Source: Nematostella vectensis (lineage: Eukaryota; Cnidaria; Anthozoa; Actiniaria; Edwardsiidae). From it: a stretch of DNA of 64,000 bases. Shown here one piece after another: positions 12,245-24,094 of the stretch. Position 1 is the first letter of the stretch; each line of letters opens with the position of its first letter. Where the stretch lies: assembly GCF_932526225.1 (NCBI RefSeq), contig NC_064041.1:14106951-14170950 (forward strand), written 5' to 3'. The notes under the pieces are model-generated. The model was not told where the DNA came from, did not search any database, and saw only the letters and a list, made by a program, of their open reading frames with translations. The translations under genes were made by a program, and so were the position numbers.

Positions 12245-13107
12245 CTATCGATTATTTCAGATGTGATACTTATGCGGCACCTTATGCGGCACCATTTTCG
12301 CAATTGCTCAAGTCCCTCCGCAAGTCCTTCCGCAAGCGTTGTCCCAGGCGTCCTTTACGGGTTTCCTGTGGTTGAATTTCCTGTGGATGATAAGAGTTTG
12401 TGACGTCTCCTCTCGGGCACAGTCTCGTACTCAGGAAATATCTTGCAAGTTTTTCAAATATCTTGCAAGCAGCGTTTTTATGACCGTTTTTTCACTTTTT
12501 TGTGCAAAAGTCCAAGGGCCTACGTACACGTACTCGTTGTAAATCATTTAGTTTTCTTCTCGGTCGTTCCCTGTTCAATAAGAGGACATTTTTCGCTTCG
12601 TAAATTCCAAGACGGCGGATGACACTGATAAGCTCGATAGATCATTTCATTAAATGAATTTGGATGGTCTGAATGTTCTGGCACTTATTTGAAGTCATAC
12701 TGCTTTCGTTGGATTGTATTAATCACAAATATCTACTTTCAGAGGTATGATTCGTGCACAAATTGTCTTTATGTCCCCTAGAAGAAGCTCTAGAGCGAGG
12801 AAGTTACTATTCGCACATGATCGTACGCCGAATTCCAAACTCCAGGAGAGTATATAGGCTATTTCTACAGTTATCATGTGCACATGGGATTTTAAAAGCA
12901 AGAAAAGCAGTATGGATAGGTCTTTCTTCGTCTGTGAAAATTCGTAACATTTGCTCGCCGATTTCGTCCGCCATCTTGGATCTGTAATCTGCCAGTCGCT
13001 ATTTTTTTTTCTGTCTTCGCTTCAGAATTCCTGTGGATGCCCCCGCAACAGCAAATAACGACTGGGTACGAGTCTGACTCGGGCACATAGCGCGCAAGTT
13101 GTACACG
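12245..13107. other. Spacer between the sulfotransferase copies
   Basis: No convincing gene was seen. A short minus-strand frame begins MADEIGEQML at 12976 in good start context and runs 54 codons, but shows no splice donor or family match. The right end (about 13050-13107) has a phrase resembling 9140-9175 (gcgc(a)aagttgtacacgac), so both sulfotransferase blocks may be preceded by the same repeat. Confidence 0.45.
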
Positions 13108-14182
13108 ACAATATTTTGGGCTTCCTGTGCTAAAGGTCAACAGCTTGAGTTATCGCTCTATAAGTATTTTATTTCCATCGATTACGAGACATCGCAAGCG
13201 GTACGATTTTCATACCTTAAACTCCACTAACTATCGTAAAGGTAGTTATGAAGGTAATAGGCGCAGGACTACCCAAGACCGGCACCAAATCTCTCGCAGC
13301 CGCGCTGAGGCATCTTGGCTGTACTGTACACGATGTGGAAGAACACTGGCGATACTACTGTGATAAATACAATGCTGCTTTTGAAGGCAATATTCCAGAC
13401 TTCAAGAAGATGTACAAAGATGTTGATGCTACAACAGATTCCCCTGCGTGTTTCTTCTACAAAGAGATTTTCGAAGCCTTCCCTGACTCGAAGGTGATAT
13501 TGTCTGTCCGAGAGAATGAAGAAACTTGGCAAAAAAGCTTGCTAAAGACCAAGAAAATAATTCGGTCTGTTCTCGAAAGTCCAGTGATTAAATTATGTCA
13601 ACACGTGACCCCAACTGGGAGAGAATGGAGTCGCCTCGTGCAACGAGTTGGAATTCACCTTCAAAATGAAGTAGATTACCGAAAGCACAATGATGACGTC
13701 ATCGCTTCTATACCAACCAATCAGCTACTTGTGTTTAATCCCAGGGAGGGGTGGGTGCCGCTTTGTGCTTTTCTGGAAGTTGAAGTCCCTGATACTCCAT
13801 TTCCGCAAATAAACGTGAGTTCTAAAGATGTATCAACTATCCTTCTGAACTCCTGGACCGTGCGACGTATGAGGAAGGAATTAGTGCTGGTAATGTCTCT
13901 ACTCGTTTTACTGATTGCCTGCGCATGTGCAGTATTTTTTTCTTCGTGAAATAGAGCCAAGAACGGAAAGATCATCATTCACGCTCTCAGTCGGTTGTGT
14001 TTTAACTTTTCCTTTTTAAAATACCATTTTTTTTTTCGATTAGACCAAGGGAGCTTGGGATACTTTGTCAGAAAATCCAAATCAAATTGTGAAAAGTTTC
14101 CTCGCTCTCGTTATTTAATGCTACGGTGTTTTTTTTTTCATTATTATTATTTTTTTTTTTTAACTGCGGCGATCGTTTCGAA
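13108..14182. repeat. Direct duplication, right copy (sulfotransferase block)
   Basis: Near-identical partner of 10172-11125, with the full-length gene. The differences are scattered substitutions, a 4-bp insertion just before the start codon, and about 108 bp retained near the 3' end of the coding region that the left copy has lost. Confidence 0.85.
13248..13949 (+). CDS. P-loop sulfotransferase-like protein (Sulfotransfer_4 type), tail-anchored
   Basis: A single open frame of 233 codons starts MKVIGAGLPKTGTKSLAAAL. GLPKTGTKSL is the PAPS 5'-phosphosulfate loop near residues 6-15. SVRENEETWQKS near residue 85 fits the 3'-phosphate site of the family. The C-terminal region (GWVPLCAFLEVEVPDTPFP) matches the usual end of the sulfotransferase fold. 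The last 23 or so residues (LVLVMSLLVLLIACACAVFF) are a strong hydrophobic anchor, suggesting a tail-anchored membrane enzyme with its active site in the cytosol. The start is chosen because both duplicates share it and the P-loop lies directly downstream. The substrate is unknown. Members of this family with no demonstrated sulfotransferase activity exist, so the activity is inferred. Confidence 0.85.
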   Translation: MKVIGAGLPKTGTKSLAAALRHLGCTVHDVEEHWRYYCDKYNAAFEGNIPDFKKMYKDVDATTDSPACFFYKEIFEAFPDSKVILSVRENEETWQKSLLKTKKIIRSVLESPVIKLCQHVTPTGREWSRLVQRVGIHLQNEVDYRKHNDDVIASIPTNQLLVFNPREGWVPLCAFLEVEVPDTPFPQINVSSKDVSTILLNSWTVRRMRKELVLVMSLLVLLIACACAVFFSS

Positions 14183-15104
14183 AGAATGTTTACGCTTAAT
14201 TCAGCCAGATTTCGAAATAGCAACGTTTTGCCATTAATATTGCAAAGGTTAAATATTGGTGGTTTTCCATATCAAACATATTCCCCATTGATAGTGTCCT
14301 TCGTTTGTATTACCTTATATGGGCATTGGTGCCCATATTTAGAAGAGCTAAAGTTTTCCCACTTGCAGATCTCCAGAAAACATGGAGAAAAGCTGATTCC
14401 TGTCAATTTGAGACTCGCGGCACAAATTTGACAAGAAAAACTTGATCGCTTGGTCAAATCTTTATCTCACTAATCTTGAAAAGCCCCTAGACCCAGGCCT
14501 TCAAGAGATTGACCGAGCGGGTTTTTTAAAAACCTTAAAAGGTCACGAAAAATTTGATAAGTTGTCTTTTGGAAAGCAGACGTTTTTTTAATGTATCAAA
14601 CAGAGAGAATAACATTATTTTTTGAAGTGATGTTTTAAAAATAAGTGATCCATTTGATATATAAGGGTCGATAAGATGTTAATCAGAAGTTTGTAATTAT
14701 AATTAGTATATTCTAGAAATGTGCTAAAAAAGTATTTTAAATGCCCATCTTGACGTACTTTCTTCTTCTGTGGCTCAAAATATTATACAAGCACCCCCTT
14801 TAAAAATGCCTCCTTCCATCAACAAATACCAAACTACTCCGAAGTATTTTATTTGCACCACAAATTTCTTTTTTCTATCATCGAAGAAGAGAGTTATTTC
14901 TGCACATCCTCCCGAATTTTTTGTGACAGAACGATCTTGAGTATCTAGAGAGAAAAAAACAGATAATAAAATCAAATATCAAATAAAATTATACGTAGGC
15001 TGGTCTACGCGTCTACGCCGAGCTGCTGTGCACGAAAACAAGTTCTGAGCGCACACTTTTTAAGCCTCGTCGAAGGTTTTAGTTTAAAGCTAGAAACACT
15101 CACT
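14183..15104. other. Unit 1-specific spacer downstream of the protease
   Basis: About 600 bp here (roughly 14270-15000) are not found at the matching place in unit 2 (42100-42360). Conversely, a phrase at 11217-11260 (gcaggctactactgaagttat) is shared with unit 2 (42191) but absent here. The stretch is AT-rich with no gene recognised. A possible minus-strand poly(A) signal for the protease lies near 14845. Confidence 0.5.
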
Positions 15105-18100
15105 TCAGCACTTATTGCACGTCTTCTTGCAACTTTTTCTGATGCTCGCAGTCGTTCCACAGTATTTCGCGTACCGAACACACCAGCTATGGGTGTCTCT
15201 GCAGTCTGCAAAACAAAAAAGACAAAACAGATGTAGGAACAGCAGTTGTACCATATGTTACCAAATGCCTAATTCGAGAATATGTAGCGCGTAGGTAAAA
15301 TCTTGAGAGAGTTAGGGAACAATACTCCGTGTCAGGATAGCTTGTCGGTGTTCCTTAGTAATCAACACTTTTGTTGTTTTCACTCTATGTTGGCATGACA
15401 AACCAAGAGACGAAATAACAGTCCTACATACCGACACGGACTGCATGCCAGACGGACAAGGGTCAGGTGCTGTTTTCTAAGTACGACTTACTGCGTGCAC
15501 GTGCACTACCTACCAGCATTGCCGCCTGAGGAACCGGAATCTGTCCCGCCATCTGTCCCGCCATCTACAAGATACGAAAAAGCTAAACTGGACTTGTGAT
15601 CTGATTTGTGATGCTTTATTGACTGAAGCCACACATTGAATTTGCCCTTTTCTATTTATTTTTAATCGTCCGACGTTTGCGCGAAAAATCCCCTTACACC
15701 AGAGTCTAACAAATAAGGTCATTACTCTTCATCTGCCATAGAGATCATTTGAAAATAGTTCATATTTTGTACTTCGGTGATAATAATCGCTTTTTGGACT
15801 TTGAGGCGTGCGTCCTTTTAACAAGCTTGCGAAACTTGACTTCGGGGAATACCCACAAAGTGTTGGGTGTGGTTAGGGGGGGGGGGGGGTGCCGTATCAT
15901 ATGGAAAAAGGATTGTACCTGATGCTTCTCCGATATAAAATAATAATTTCTTGGCGACCTGGGGGGAGGGGGGGGGGCAACCTGCTCTAGGTACCGCCCA
16001 TTAGCATAACCCGATAACCTACCTCCGATCTCGCTCTTGATCCAACCCACGTGTGAACTAACGCGCGCATAGACAGAGTAGGAGTGGCCTGGGCACGAGC
16101 GATCAGTCACCCACGAGGAGGAACCACGCAACACCCAGTGCCCAGACTCCTCGCAGACAAGCGGTCCACCGCTGTCCCCATTGCAGGCGCTGCTTCCGCG
16201 GCCACCAATGCAAATCATCGTTGATTGGTCGACTTTTCCGCCATTTTTTGAGCGGCATTCCTTATGGTCAATCACAGGGACACGAGACTGCTGAAGTTTG
16301 CCCGCCATTTTCTTGAAGTCGTTGGGTAGTATTCTGCCCCAACCTTTATTTAAAAAAAAAATGTCTATTATCATTTGTGAATCAATCAAATTTCGAAAAA
16401 AAAAGACACTTCTAGGCTGGAATAAATGTTTTAAAAAACAGGCAGCACCACGCTATCACTTGTTAGCAAGAAAATCAACCACTTTTACAAAACATGGTTA
16501 AAAGCTGTGGACTATTAGTTGAAGCATATAATTTAGTGAACCGTCGAAGCTTTAAATTAATGCTTCAACAATTTTTTTTATCTAATGTTTCTAAGTTTTC
16601 AGCCTTTTTCCAATGAATTTGTTTTGGTTTTGGCTGAGTTTATATATATATATATATATATATTTGGGAGATCTCCACTGAGCAATGTCTTAACTGAGAA
16701 ACTTCAAAAAAACTTGCAAAGAGTCTTTAGACCATTCAGACGAATGGCAACATCTGTTAGATATGCTCACGTAAATATTGACAACTTTTGCGAGAAAAAT
16801 TGAAGAATATTTTAAAAGGATCATAGACACAAACCCACCAAATCAAGGAACAATCATGATTCAAGTACAAATTACCCATTTACCTGTTATATAGCAGTTA
16901 CCGCCCGGTTTAGCAAGACTGCCCTGTTTGGGTAAGCACACTGTATTCACGGTCGGGCTCAGCTTCGCCGGACTAGCCAGTTTGATGAGGGCGATGTCGT
17001 GCCGCAGATGACTTCGACTGTAGCCTTTATGTGGGATAATCTTAGCGATCTTCAACTGAACCCCATCGTCTTGACGCAAATGAGAACCTAATGGGAAAAG
17101 TGTGCTGGTTGAAGGAAAAAGGTTTTCTTGAAGCATAGACAGTCAAGCACAATCAATCATTTGTTTTGCGATTAATCAAGATGAAACGTACAATTAGGTG
17201 GAAAGACTTCGTAAGAGAAATGGAGACGGATGCAGACTGGCAGGCCACCCCTCTGGTAACCGTGTAAACAGAGACAGAAGGGCGGGGGGGGGGGGGGGGG
17301 GTCAATAAAGCTTCGCTGGTATCGAAATGAAAGGCTTGGTTATTCTCTAGCCAAAAAAGCTGATCACTTTTAGCCGGGAATGCAAGATTTAACTGTAATT
17401 GCTCTTGGAAGATAACCAAGCCACAGTTTGAAAGCGAGGCTGTTTGGGAAAACTATTTTTCGATTGAATTTGGCAAATAATATGACGTTATTTTCAGGTG
17501 GATCTTTTGAGATTTTTTTAAATAATTTGCCTTTAAATATTGTTTGGAAACAATAACAAAGACGTGGTTGACAGGCTATCTTTGTGCCGTCTCCCTGCGC
17601 TCCTAAACAAAAGCTTGGATCCTTTTTCAAATAAAACATAAGCTTGTTGTTGAGAAATATCCTCTTCATACCTGCTTGCAGACTGTAGTACCAGTAGTTG
17701 TTCTGCACACAGTGAGCAGCGGTAACCGCCCATTGTGGAGTTATCAAGGACGCTCCACAATTATGCATCCCGAACATCTGGAGTGACAGTTGCCATGGCC
17801 ACGAGTGAGGGACTGCTTCTTCTCCCCCGACAATGCGTGTTCCCGAGACAGGCCGCTGACCACATGTTGCTGATAGTGAAAAAAAAATGCTTTTTTCCTT
17901 CATGCAAAGCAAATGGTTTTGTGTACATTTTGGCTGTCTTATTCCTGATGTATGCTTAATGAGGCGCAAAGAAACAGGCACTTCCCCCCCCCCCCCCCCG
18001 CCATCTCATTTTTTTGGAATAGGAAAATATGAAGCTCACATGATGTAAAAAAAAACGGTCAGGATAACGATAGGCAACCTACATATATCTTAGACAGCCC

Positions 18101-18216
18101 CTTTTTGAAATTAAAAAAAAAAATATCTTCAAAAAGCTTATAAACATGATGATTAACTTACCCATACATAACGCCGGGCCAAAAGTAAAGACGAAAAGTA
18201 AAAACAAAGACGCCAT
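15105..18216 (-). CDS. Secreted elastase-like serine protease with C-terminal ShKT domain (unit 1 copy)
   Basis: Six exons in transcript order: 18162-18216, 17672-17869, 16884-17087, 16023-16343, 15514-15564 and 15105-15205, all GT-AG with matching phases. Exon 1 is a signal peptide ([17 protein letters not shown]). Exon 2 has the activation site RIVGG and the His motif TAAHC. Exon 3 has the Asp motif HDIALIK. Exon 4 has the Ser motif GDSGGP. The residue six before the catalytic Ser is Ser rather than Asp, and V follows the SW of the pocket wall, which suggests elastase-like rather than tryptic specificity. Exon 5 is a Gly/Asp/Thr/Ser linker with two DGGT repeats. Exon 6 is a ShKT module of 33 codons with six cysteines and the closing pattern CKKTC-x2-C before the stop. 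ShKT modules are common tails of cnidarian secreted proteases. Full product about 307 residues. Confidence 0.9.
16639..16662. repeat. TA microsatellite in protease intron
   Basis: A (TA)n run in the intron between protease exons 3 and 4. The unit 2 counterpart at about 43966-43995 is longer. Confidence 0.9.
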
Positions 18217-19312
18217 AATTCTTAGTTGAAAGCAGGACACTTTCGCTTTAGTTGGAAGCCGAGGAGCACGTCTGCATAAATAATAAACAAATGCTGAAGG
18301 GACTGAGCAAATACAACTGGGCTTGTGGCCCTATCTTGAGAGTGCACCCGACCGGCTGCCTTGCATACATTGCGTATCTAGTTTGGCCATGATCCGTAGG
18401 GTGGTGTTAAGCGTTGGAGCTATTTCAATTTATATCCCAGTGACGAATTTTCACGCGCGCTCATTGGTCAATACGGGTCACGTGCACATTTTCACAAGAC
18501 AAATATCAGTCGATAAAACGTCCAGCCAAAGTGATATCTGCCCTGTGGACATTTTAGTGCAGTCAAAACTCACTTTTTGTCTGCTCAATAACTCCCAAAG
18601 CAAACTCCTCGCTATTAAGGCACAGAAAGAATGTTTGATTTCTTTTATAGAATTATCATCAATATATTTTTGCAGAATTTCTCCTGAAACGCGAAAGAAA
18701 AAGCAATGACAAAAAACTTCACATCAGCGCGCGCTCGTGGCGTCATTCCCGTGCAGAAGACATTTCAAAATTGAAAACTTTTGCTTTACACGAAAGCGCG
18801 GTATGAAAGGGACTTGGTAGGCAAGCTGTCATTCGTCATTAGAGACTTCACTGAGTGCAGCACCCCGTAGAGAAAAGCCAGAAAGCTAGATTAGAGTTCA
18901 AAATTAGCCGAAAACACACCATTGAAGTAACCACAGTCTATTTATTAGCCTTTTCTTAAAACAAAACGAAAAATAACGGAGAATAAGATAGGTTTTGAAA
19001 GGTTTTGAAGCGATGAATAATTTTGCAAATTTGTTGTTTGTCCGCGCGCGCACCTGAATGACGCCATTTCGAATAAGCGCTGTATTTTTTTTAATTCAAA
19101 CGAGCACGCGCTGTTTGATTTCTCAATGACAATATTTGCTCTTGCGTTTGTAGAGAATTGACTCCAAATACTTTCCCGAATATGCTTGATAGTTCTTTAA
19201 CATTCTTTTGTATACTTTAAAGTTGTCGTAGCTTGCCGTACGGCTGTATTTTTTTGCTATATTTTCTTCTGGCAGTTACGGATGTCCGAAAAAGTCCGCA
19301 CTTAACGAAGTC
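18217..19312. other. Upstream flank of the protease, no gene supported
   Basis: Shared with 45549-46640. A 128-codon frame (18323-18709, + strand) exists in both units, but the differences between copies are mostly residue-changing and it resembles no family. Several gcgcgcgc-containing phrases (18720, 19043, 19105) look like parts of old dispersed repeats. Promoter elements of the protease must lie at the left edge (just above 18216) but none is clear. Confidence 0.5.
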
Positions 19313-19315
19313 TAA

Positions 19316-19580
19316 AGGCCCTGTCACACGTAGACTTTTCGGCTGCAACTTGTCTCGCAAAAAAAATTGTTGCAGGTCGCACGCGCCCTGTCACACGTGA
19401 AGTTTTTCCTGCGACTTGAAACAATTTGTTGCAGAAAGTAGAAGAGCGTTCTACTTTTCGTGCGAGAAATGCAAAACAAGTTGAGAAGGGGGTGTCACAC
19501 GCAAAAATTGCGCGTGCGACCTGCAACATTTTTTTTGCGAGACAGGTCGCAAGAGAAAAAACGTACGTGTGACAGGGCCT
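19316..19580. mobile_element. PIF/Harbinger-like MITE, complete in unit 1
   Basis: Terminal inverted repeats aggccctgtcacacgta / tacgtgtgacagggcct are flanked by the 3-bp direct repeat TAA (19313-19315 and 19581-19583). The inner sequence repeats the tgtcacacg and gcaggtcgca motifs in both orientations. A 3-bp TWA target duplication and ends of this kind are typical of Harbinger-derived MITEs. No transposase is encoded. Confidence 0.8.
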
Positions 19581-19590
19581 TAAGCTGTGA

Positions 19591-19788
19591 TGCCTAGTGC
19601 ACACTAGCAGCATAACAACATAACGACATGGGCGCGCGCACTATGTTTAGCCCGACATAACGAGATGGACATAATGACATAAAAGAAAAACACATGTTTT
19701 TTTCTCTTATGTCATCATGTCCATGTCGTTATGTCGAAGATAAGAGTGCGCGCGCCCATGTCGTTATGTCGCTAGTGTGCACTAGGCA
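19591..19788. mobile_element. Foldback MITE with long terminal inverted repeats
   Basis: The left arm starts tgcctagtgcacactagc and the right arm ends with its reverse complement gctagtgtgcactaggca. The arms are about 50 bp and also share cataacgacatgggcgcgcgcact, with a second inner inverted pair around ttatgtcat. It lies 10 bp from the Harbinger-like MITE. The superfamily is not assigned; no clear target duplication was seen. Confidence 0.78.
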
Positions 19789-20109
19789 TAAGAAGACTGA
19801 CTGATGACTTGCGCAAGGTCCTTTTATAGCGCCAGGCCCTTTTATAGCGCGCGTTCGTGTTCAATCTCTCACCTCCAATTTCTATACCGACAACAAAGCT
19901 CATTTCAGATTCGCTTGCCCTTCCTCAACAAATATAGAATACTTTGAACTCACTAGGAAGACAATTTACTGGGTTATTTGAATAAATTGAAAACTCGGGC
20001 ATTTAGTCCAAGACCTGTCCCGACTGTAGGGCATATAGCCACTGCGATAAATAAACCCCTCCTTTGGCTCAGTGATATCAGCGGATAATGTCTGCGGGTG
20101 TGAAATGCC

Positions 20110-20615
20110 CCTGTGAAATAGACTGGGAGTATCCAGGATATCCTAGGAGTTCCTAGGAAATCCTAGGAAAATCCGGTCAGGAGCTCCTAGATTCTCCTAG
20201 GAACTCTAAGGAATCTGGGAAGTATTTTTGGAACGGCTCCTAGGAATTCATAGGAACTACCAGATTTGGAATATCCAGGATCCTAGGAAATCCTGGGAAT
20301 TAACTAAATTCTTCTTAAATTCCTCCAAGATTCTCCCATTTCCTCCCAAATATCTCCCAGATTTTCCAAATTCCTCTCAAAGCTCTCTCAGATTCTCCCA
20401 ATTCCTCCAAAAGCTCTCACAGATTCTCCCAAAGTTCTCCCAGTCTACCAATTCCTCCCAGATTCTCTCAATTCCTCCCAAAGCTCTCCCAAATCCTCCC
20501 AAAGTTCTCCCAGATTCTCCCAATTCCTTCCAAAGTTCTCCCAGATTTTCCCAATTCCTCCAAAAGTTCTCCCAGATTCTCTCAATCCCTCCCAAAGTTG
20601 TCCTACATTCTCCAG
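20110..20615. repeat. Degenerate minisatellite: cctaggaa block followed by pyrimidine-rich ttcctcccaaa block
   Basis: At 20130-20300 the motif tcctaggaa recurs many times. From 20300 to 20610 the + strand is almost pure C/T plus A, with units of about 30 bp such as caattcctcccaaagctctcccagattctc. Both strands stay open by chance (Pro/Ser/Phe-rich on +, Trp/Glu/Gly-rich on -). It is absent from unit 2 because of the deletion there. Confidence 0.8.
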
Positions 20616-20639
20616 CATATTATTAGTATACAAACTAAC

Positions 20640-23600
20640 ATTTTTAATTGGTTGAATATTTTGTTAATACTACAACATAAATATTGTATAAGTATACTAA
20701 ATTTTTGAGCTGTAAGTTTCTTAACACCCTGGCAATAAAATCAAGATATCAAAATATTACTTGCCTAACAAATTATACCTCTTGGGAGGCAATTGCAAGC
20801 GCTCCGGCTTTTACAACATCAGTATTAAAACAAAGAGGAACTAATTCTGCACTTATATAAATCAGCCAGAAAGTATATTTGTTTAATCTTTTTGTCCCTC
20901 TATGTTGTAATAGCCACAAAATGCTTCATGCTCTTTAAGAGCAAGTCATCTATAATTTTCTCCTGTTATTCCCACAAAAGCCAATAGTTTTGTGTTTTTA
21001 CTGTCTTGTTTTGTTTCTGCTTGATCAGTGCGAATGAGGCGATCATTGGAAAAATGAAACTTGACTCTAAGGGATAATGATTTAGCATTTAGCGCTAAGA
21101 GATAACAAATTTGGTGTGCTTAAGCAGTCCTTCACCCTAACAAACACACTTTCAGTTTTCCTGAATATTGTTATACTATTGTTTGAGACAACAGCCATCA
21201 ACACATTATTTCCTGAATAGTTAGGGAGAGCAAAATTGAACACCCTCTGATGAATATATAGTAGGGCAGTTCCATGATCATGTATGTTACATTTAAACAA
21301 TAAAATCTGTATATACTTAAGTCCTTCTAAAATTACATACAGCAAAAAATAGGGATTTTGTCTTTTTATGTTATTCATTGACATAGTCGAAAACTTCTTG
21401 TGATTTTTTTCTAGGTTAACAAAATTAATAGCATAATATCATAAGTCAGCAGACGTTCGTTACATGAAAATAAAGCAGTTTTTATACCCAATTTTTTTAT
21501 TGCAGTTTTTGCCAAAATTGATTTGAAATTCCTGTGATTTGTATAAGCCAATTATCATTTTTTTCATATATTATTAAAGAAGAAGGATGAAAGTTGATAA
21601 CTATACTGTCATTACTTCTGTCTCTCTGCATTTATGAACAAGCTGATCATAAAAAAACATCATGTCATAGACATTACAGTCTTCTCATGGATGTTACAGC
21701 CTATGACAATTTTCTCTTTATTAACTCTAAGACTACTTTTTCACAAAAATATAACAGAAAGAGATAAATAGGCTTTTCTATTAAGTATTTATACTTTTTT
21801 TCTTGATTAAAGAACTCCAGAAAATTTGGATTAAAAAATGGCTAATCAGTGGGCTTCCTGTGCTTTTTGTTAAATGGCCAGGCTGCTTAGCACCTGTTGC
21901 TGGATCTATGATGACTGTAAGCAGAGATGGCCAAAACTTGTGAAAAAGAGATGATGGAGCAAGTATATAGAGAAATTGAGGGCCAATACAGTCAAATATA
22001 ATAATTACAAGGAAAAGGACAGGAAAAAAAAAGGGATTACAAAGAGAAATGAAGTTGTTAAGACCTGGTGTTGGAGCTGCAGCGTTAAACTGGCCGAAAC
22101 GTGATAACATCTACCCAGTCCACACTTCTTGCGTCTTTTATGGCCCTGTAGAGTTGCAGGAGAATGGGCCATTGAAGATTTTACAACTAACAGTTGTAAA
22201 GAACGTTTTTAAAACAGGCTAAGTAATTTTGAACTGCCAATTTTAGAAGCAGTTAAAGCTGTAACGCCCATGACAATACTTTACATAGATTTTCTACTAA
22301 ACACTAGCCAAGAATCTGTAATTTCAGAATTTATTCGTAATAGTCTTTGATAGAATGCAGTACACCAGCAAGGTTTTTTATATTTGCACAGCCTTCAACT
22401 TGAGAAAAACAATAGTGTGTATTTTTATGGACGTTATGTAACATCCATGCATCAATTATAAATTATCATAATTAATACAGTTGTGCGTCTTGTTTCAAAC
22501 AACTTATATTTTTTAAGAGTATAGAGAGATGGCTTTAGAACTGTCATAGAGATATTCCTTCATTAGACTTTCAAAACCTTGTTTTTCATCATTAACAAAA
22601 AGCGTTACTAAATCAGTATATCAGTGAAGTAAATCTGTCTACCTTACTTTGGGACCCCCCTGGGTACAGACTGCATATTGCGGGTCAAATAATTTGTTTC
22701 TGCATTTTTTGTTATACCATTTCTTATTTTGGGGATTTTTTTTTCCTCATATGGAACTGCCCAGTAGTAGAATTATATACCCTGAACGTTACGACAATCA
22801 CACCTCTTCCTTCTTTTAGGGAGGCCCCATCTTTCCTGGGGAGTTTTGAGTGGGATATTTTCAGTGCTAGCTGATGACTTACAGGGTGTAAAAACCCTGA
22901 ACATTGTTTACCCTGGCCTAAGAAGAAGATTTACCCACTGCTGGCTGTTACTGAAAACCATATTTTAACATAAATAATCAAAACTTTCTCAATAATATTA
23001 AATTGCATACAGCTTAGATATGGGAAAACTAAATAGAAACTCTTTTCACAAAGATGGAAAAGTCCAACAAAATTACTCTCACTCCCTTCACACTGTACCA
23101 CATATAAATACTGTAATATGGCTGGAATTCAATCACAAAAATCAATTAGGCTTTATTTATTGACACTGACAACTGTGACTCAGACTTTTTGCTTTTCTCT
23201 CGTTTCTGGTTTTAAGTGTGACTTTCATTCTCTAAGGAAGTTTGGACAGAAAAAAAATGTTTGGATTCGATTTTCTTTTTTTCCTAGGCACGGTGATCAT
23301 ATAGGGCACATAGAGCTATGAAAAGTCTCCTATAATCTCTTGAATATCTATCACAAGCAAGAAAGGCAGCAGGACAGGGAGAGTCATGCAAAGCGGTCAA
23401 CAAAACAAAACAGTTTGTATTTCAGAAAAAAAGCTACAGAAAAAAAGATTTCTTCTATATTCTAAACTTTTATCGTCAATAGATAACATGAACAATTATT
23501 TGCATTGTAGAACCCCCAACATACGAGAGACAGAAATGTGTTTTTGATCGGTTGAGCTTCACTTTTCATTTGGTGAATGGGAAATACAACTCTCGCACAA

Positions 23601-23768
23601 GACTATCCAGGACTTAGAAACTCTCTTTCGGCGCTTTTTAGTTGTTTGTTTAACGAGAAATCCAATGCTTACCTGCCGATAGTTGTTTAAGCAGCATAAG
23701 TGCTCAAATAAGATGAAAACTGGGTGTATTTGGCGTGAAATCCTCGGCGAAACTCCTCTCATCACCAA
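20640..23768. other. Unit 1-only non-coding region
   Basis: About 3.1 kb of AT-rich sequence lies entirely within the segment missing from unit 2. Open frames are short. One minus-strand frame at 21781-22110 is 109 codons but has no recognisable domain. No RNA gene or element boundary could be supported. Confidence 0.45.
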
Positions 23769-23954
23769 TGGTGCACTTCACAGCAGAATAAAGTAAAAGA
23801 CTAGGGTATCCTAGGAGCTGTCAATTTAGTAGAGGTGTTCTCACGTCATCTCCCATTCTATAATAATAGCCATAATTCTCATGGACACTGCATTTTTAAG
23901 ATAATCCTAGGCTCTATTTCTAGCAATCGCTATGCCTCATCGGCCCTAGGATTT

Positions 23955-24094
23955 GGCTGTTTTGAGAGGGGATGACTAAAGCGTTTTTTTGTGAAATGAT
24001 GTCAATAAAATTGCCTTAAAAGTTAGAACATGACTTAATTTTATTGACAACATTTCACAAATAAACGCTTTACTCGTCCCCTCTCAGAACAGCC
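23955..24094. mobile_element. Inverted-repeat MITE (ggctgtttygagagggg type), with a solo arm at 24487-24546
   Basis: The left arm ggctgttttgagaggggatg... and the right arm ending ...cccctctcagaacagcc are reverse complements for about 60 bp, including the inner phrase caataaaattg / aattttattgac. The sequence after the right arm (gaattccgagctacgaacaa) recurs after a second, single right arm at about 24541-24600, so two related insertions or a nested copy are present. The unit 2 copies are at about 47099-47238 and 47631-47735. Confidence 0.72.

Noticed and set aside
12815-12976. Minus frame starting MADEIGEQML
   Set aside because: Good start context but only 54 codons, no donor site and no homologue recognised; possibly an orphan first exon.
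18323-18709. 128-codon + frame, also present in unit 2 (45655-46041)
   Set aside because: Differences between copies are mostly residue-changing, no domain, and it overlaps repeat-like sequence.
20228-20633. Pro/Ser/Phe-rich and Trp/Glu-rich frames on opposite strands
   Set aside because: Both are translations of a simple pyrimidine-rich minisatellite.
21781-22110. 109-codon minus frame
   Set aside because: No domain, no splice context, AT-rich hydrophobic translation.
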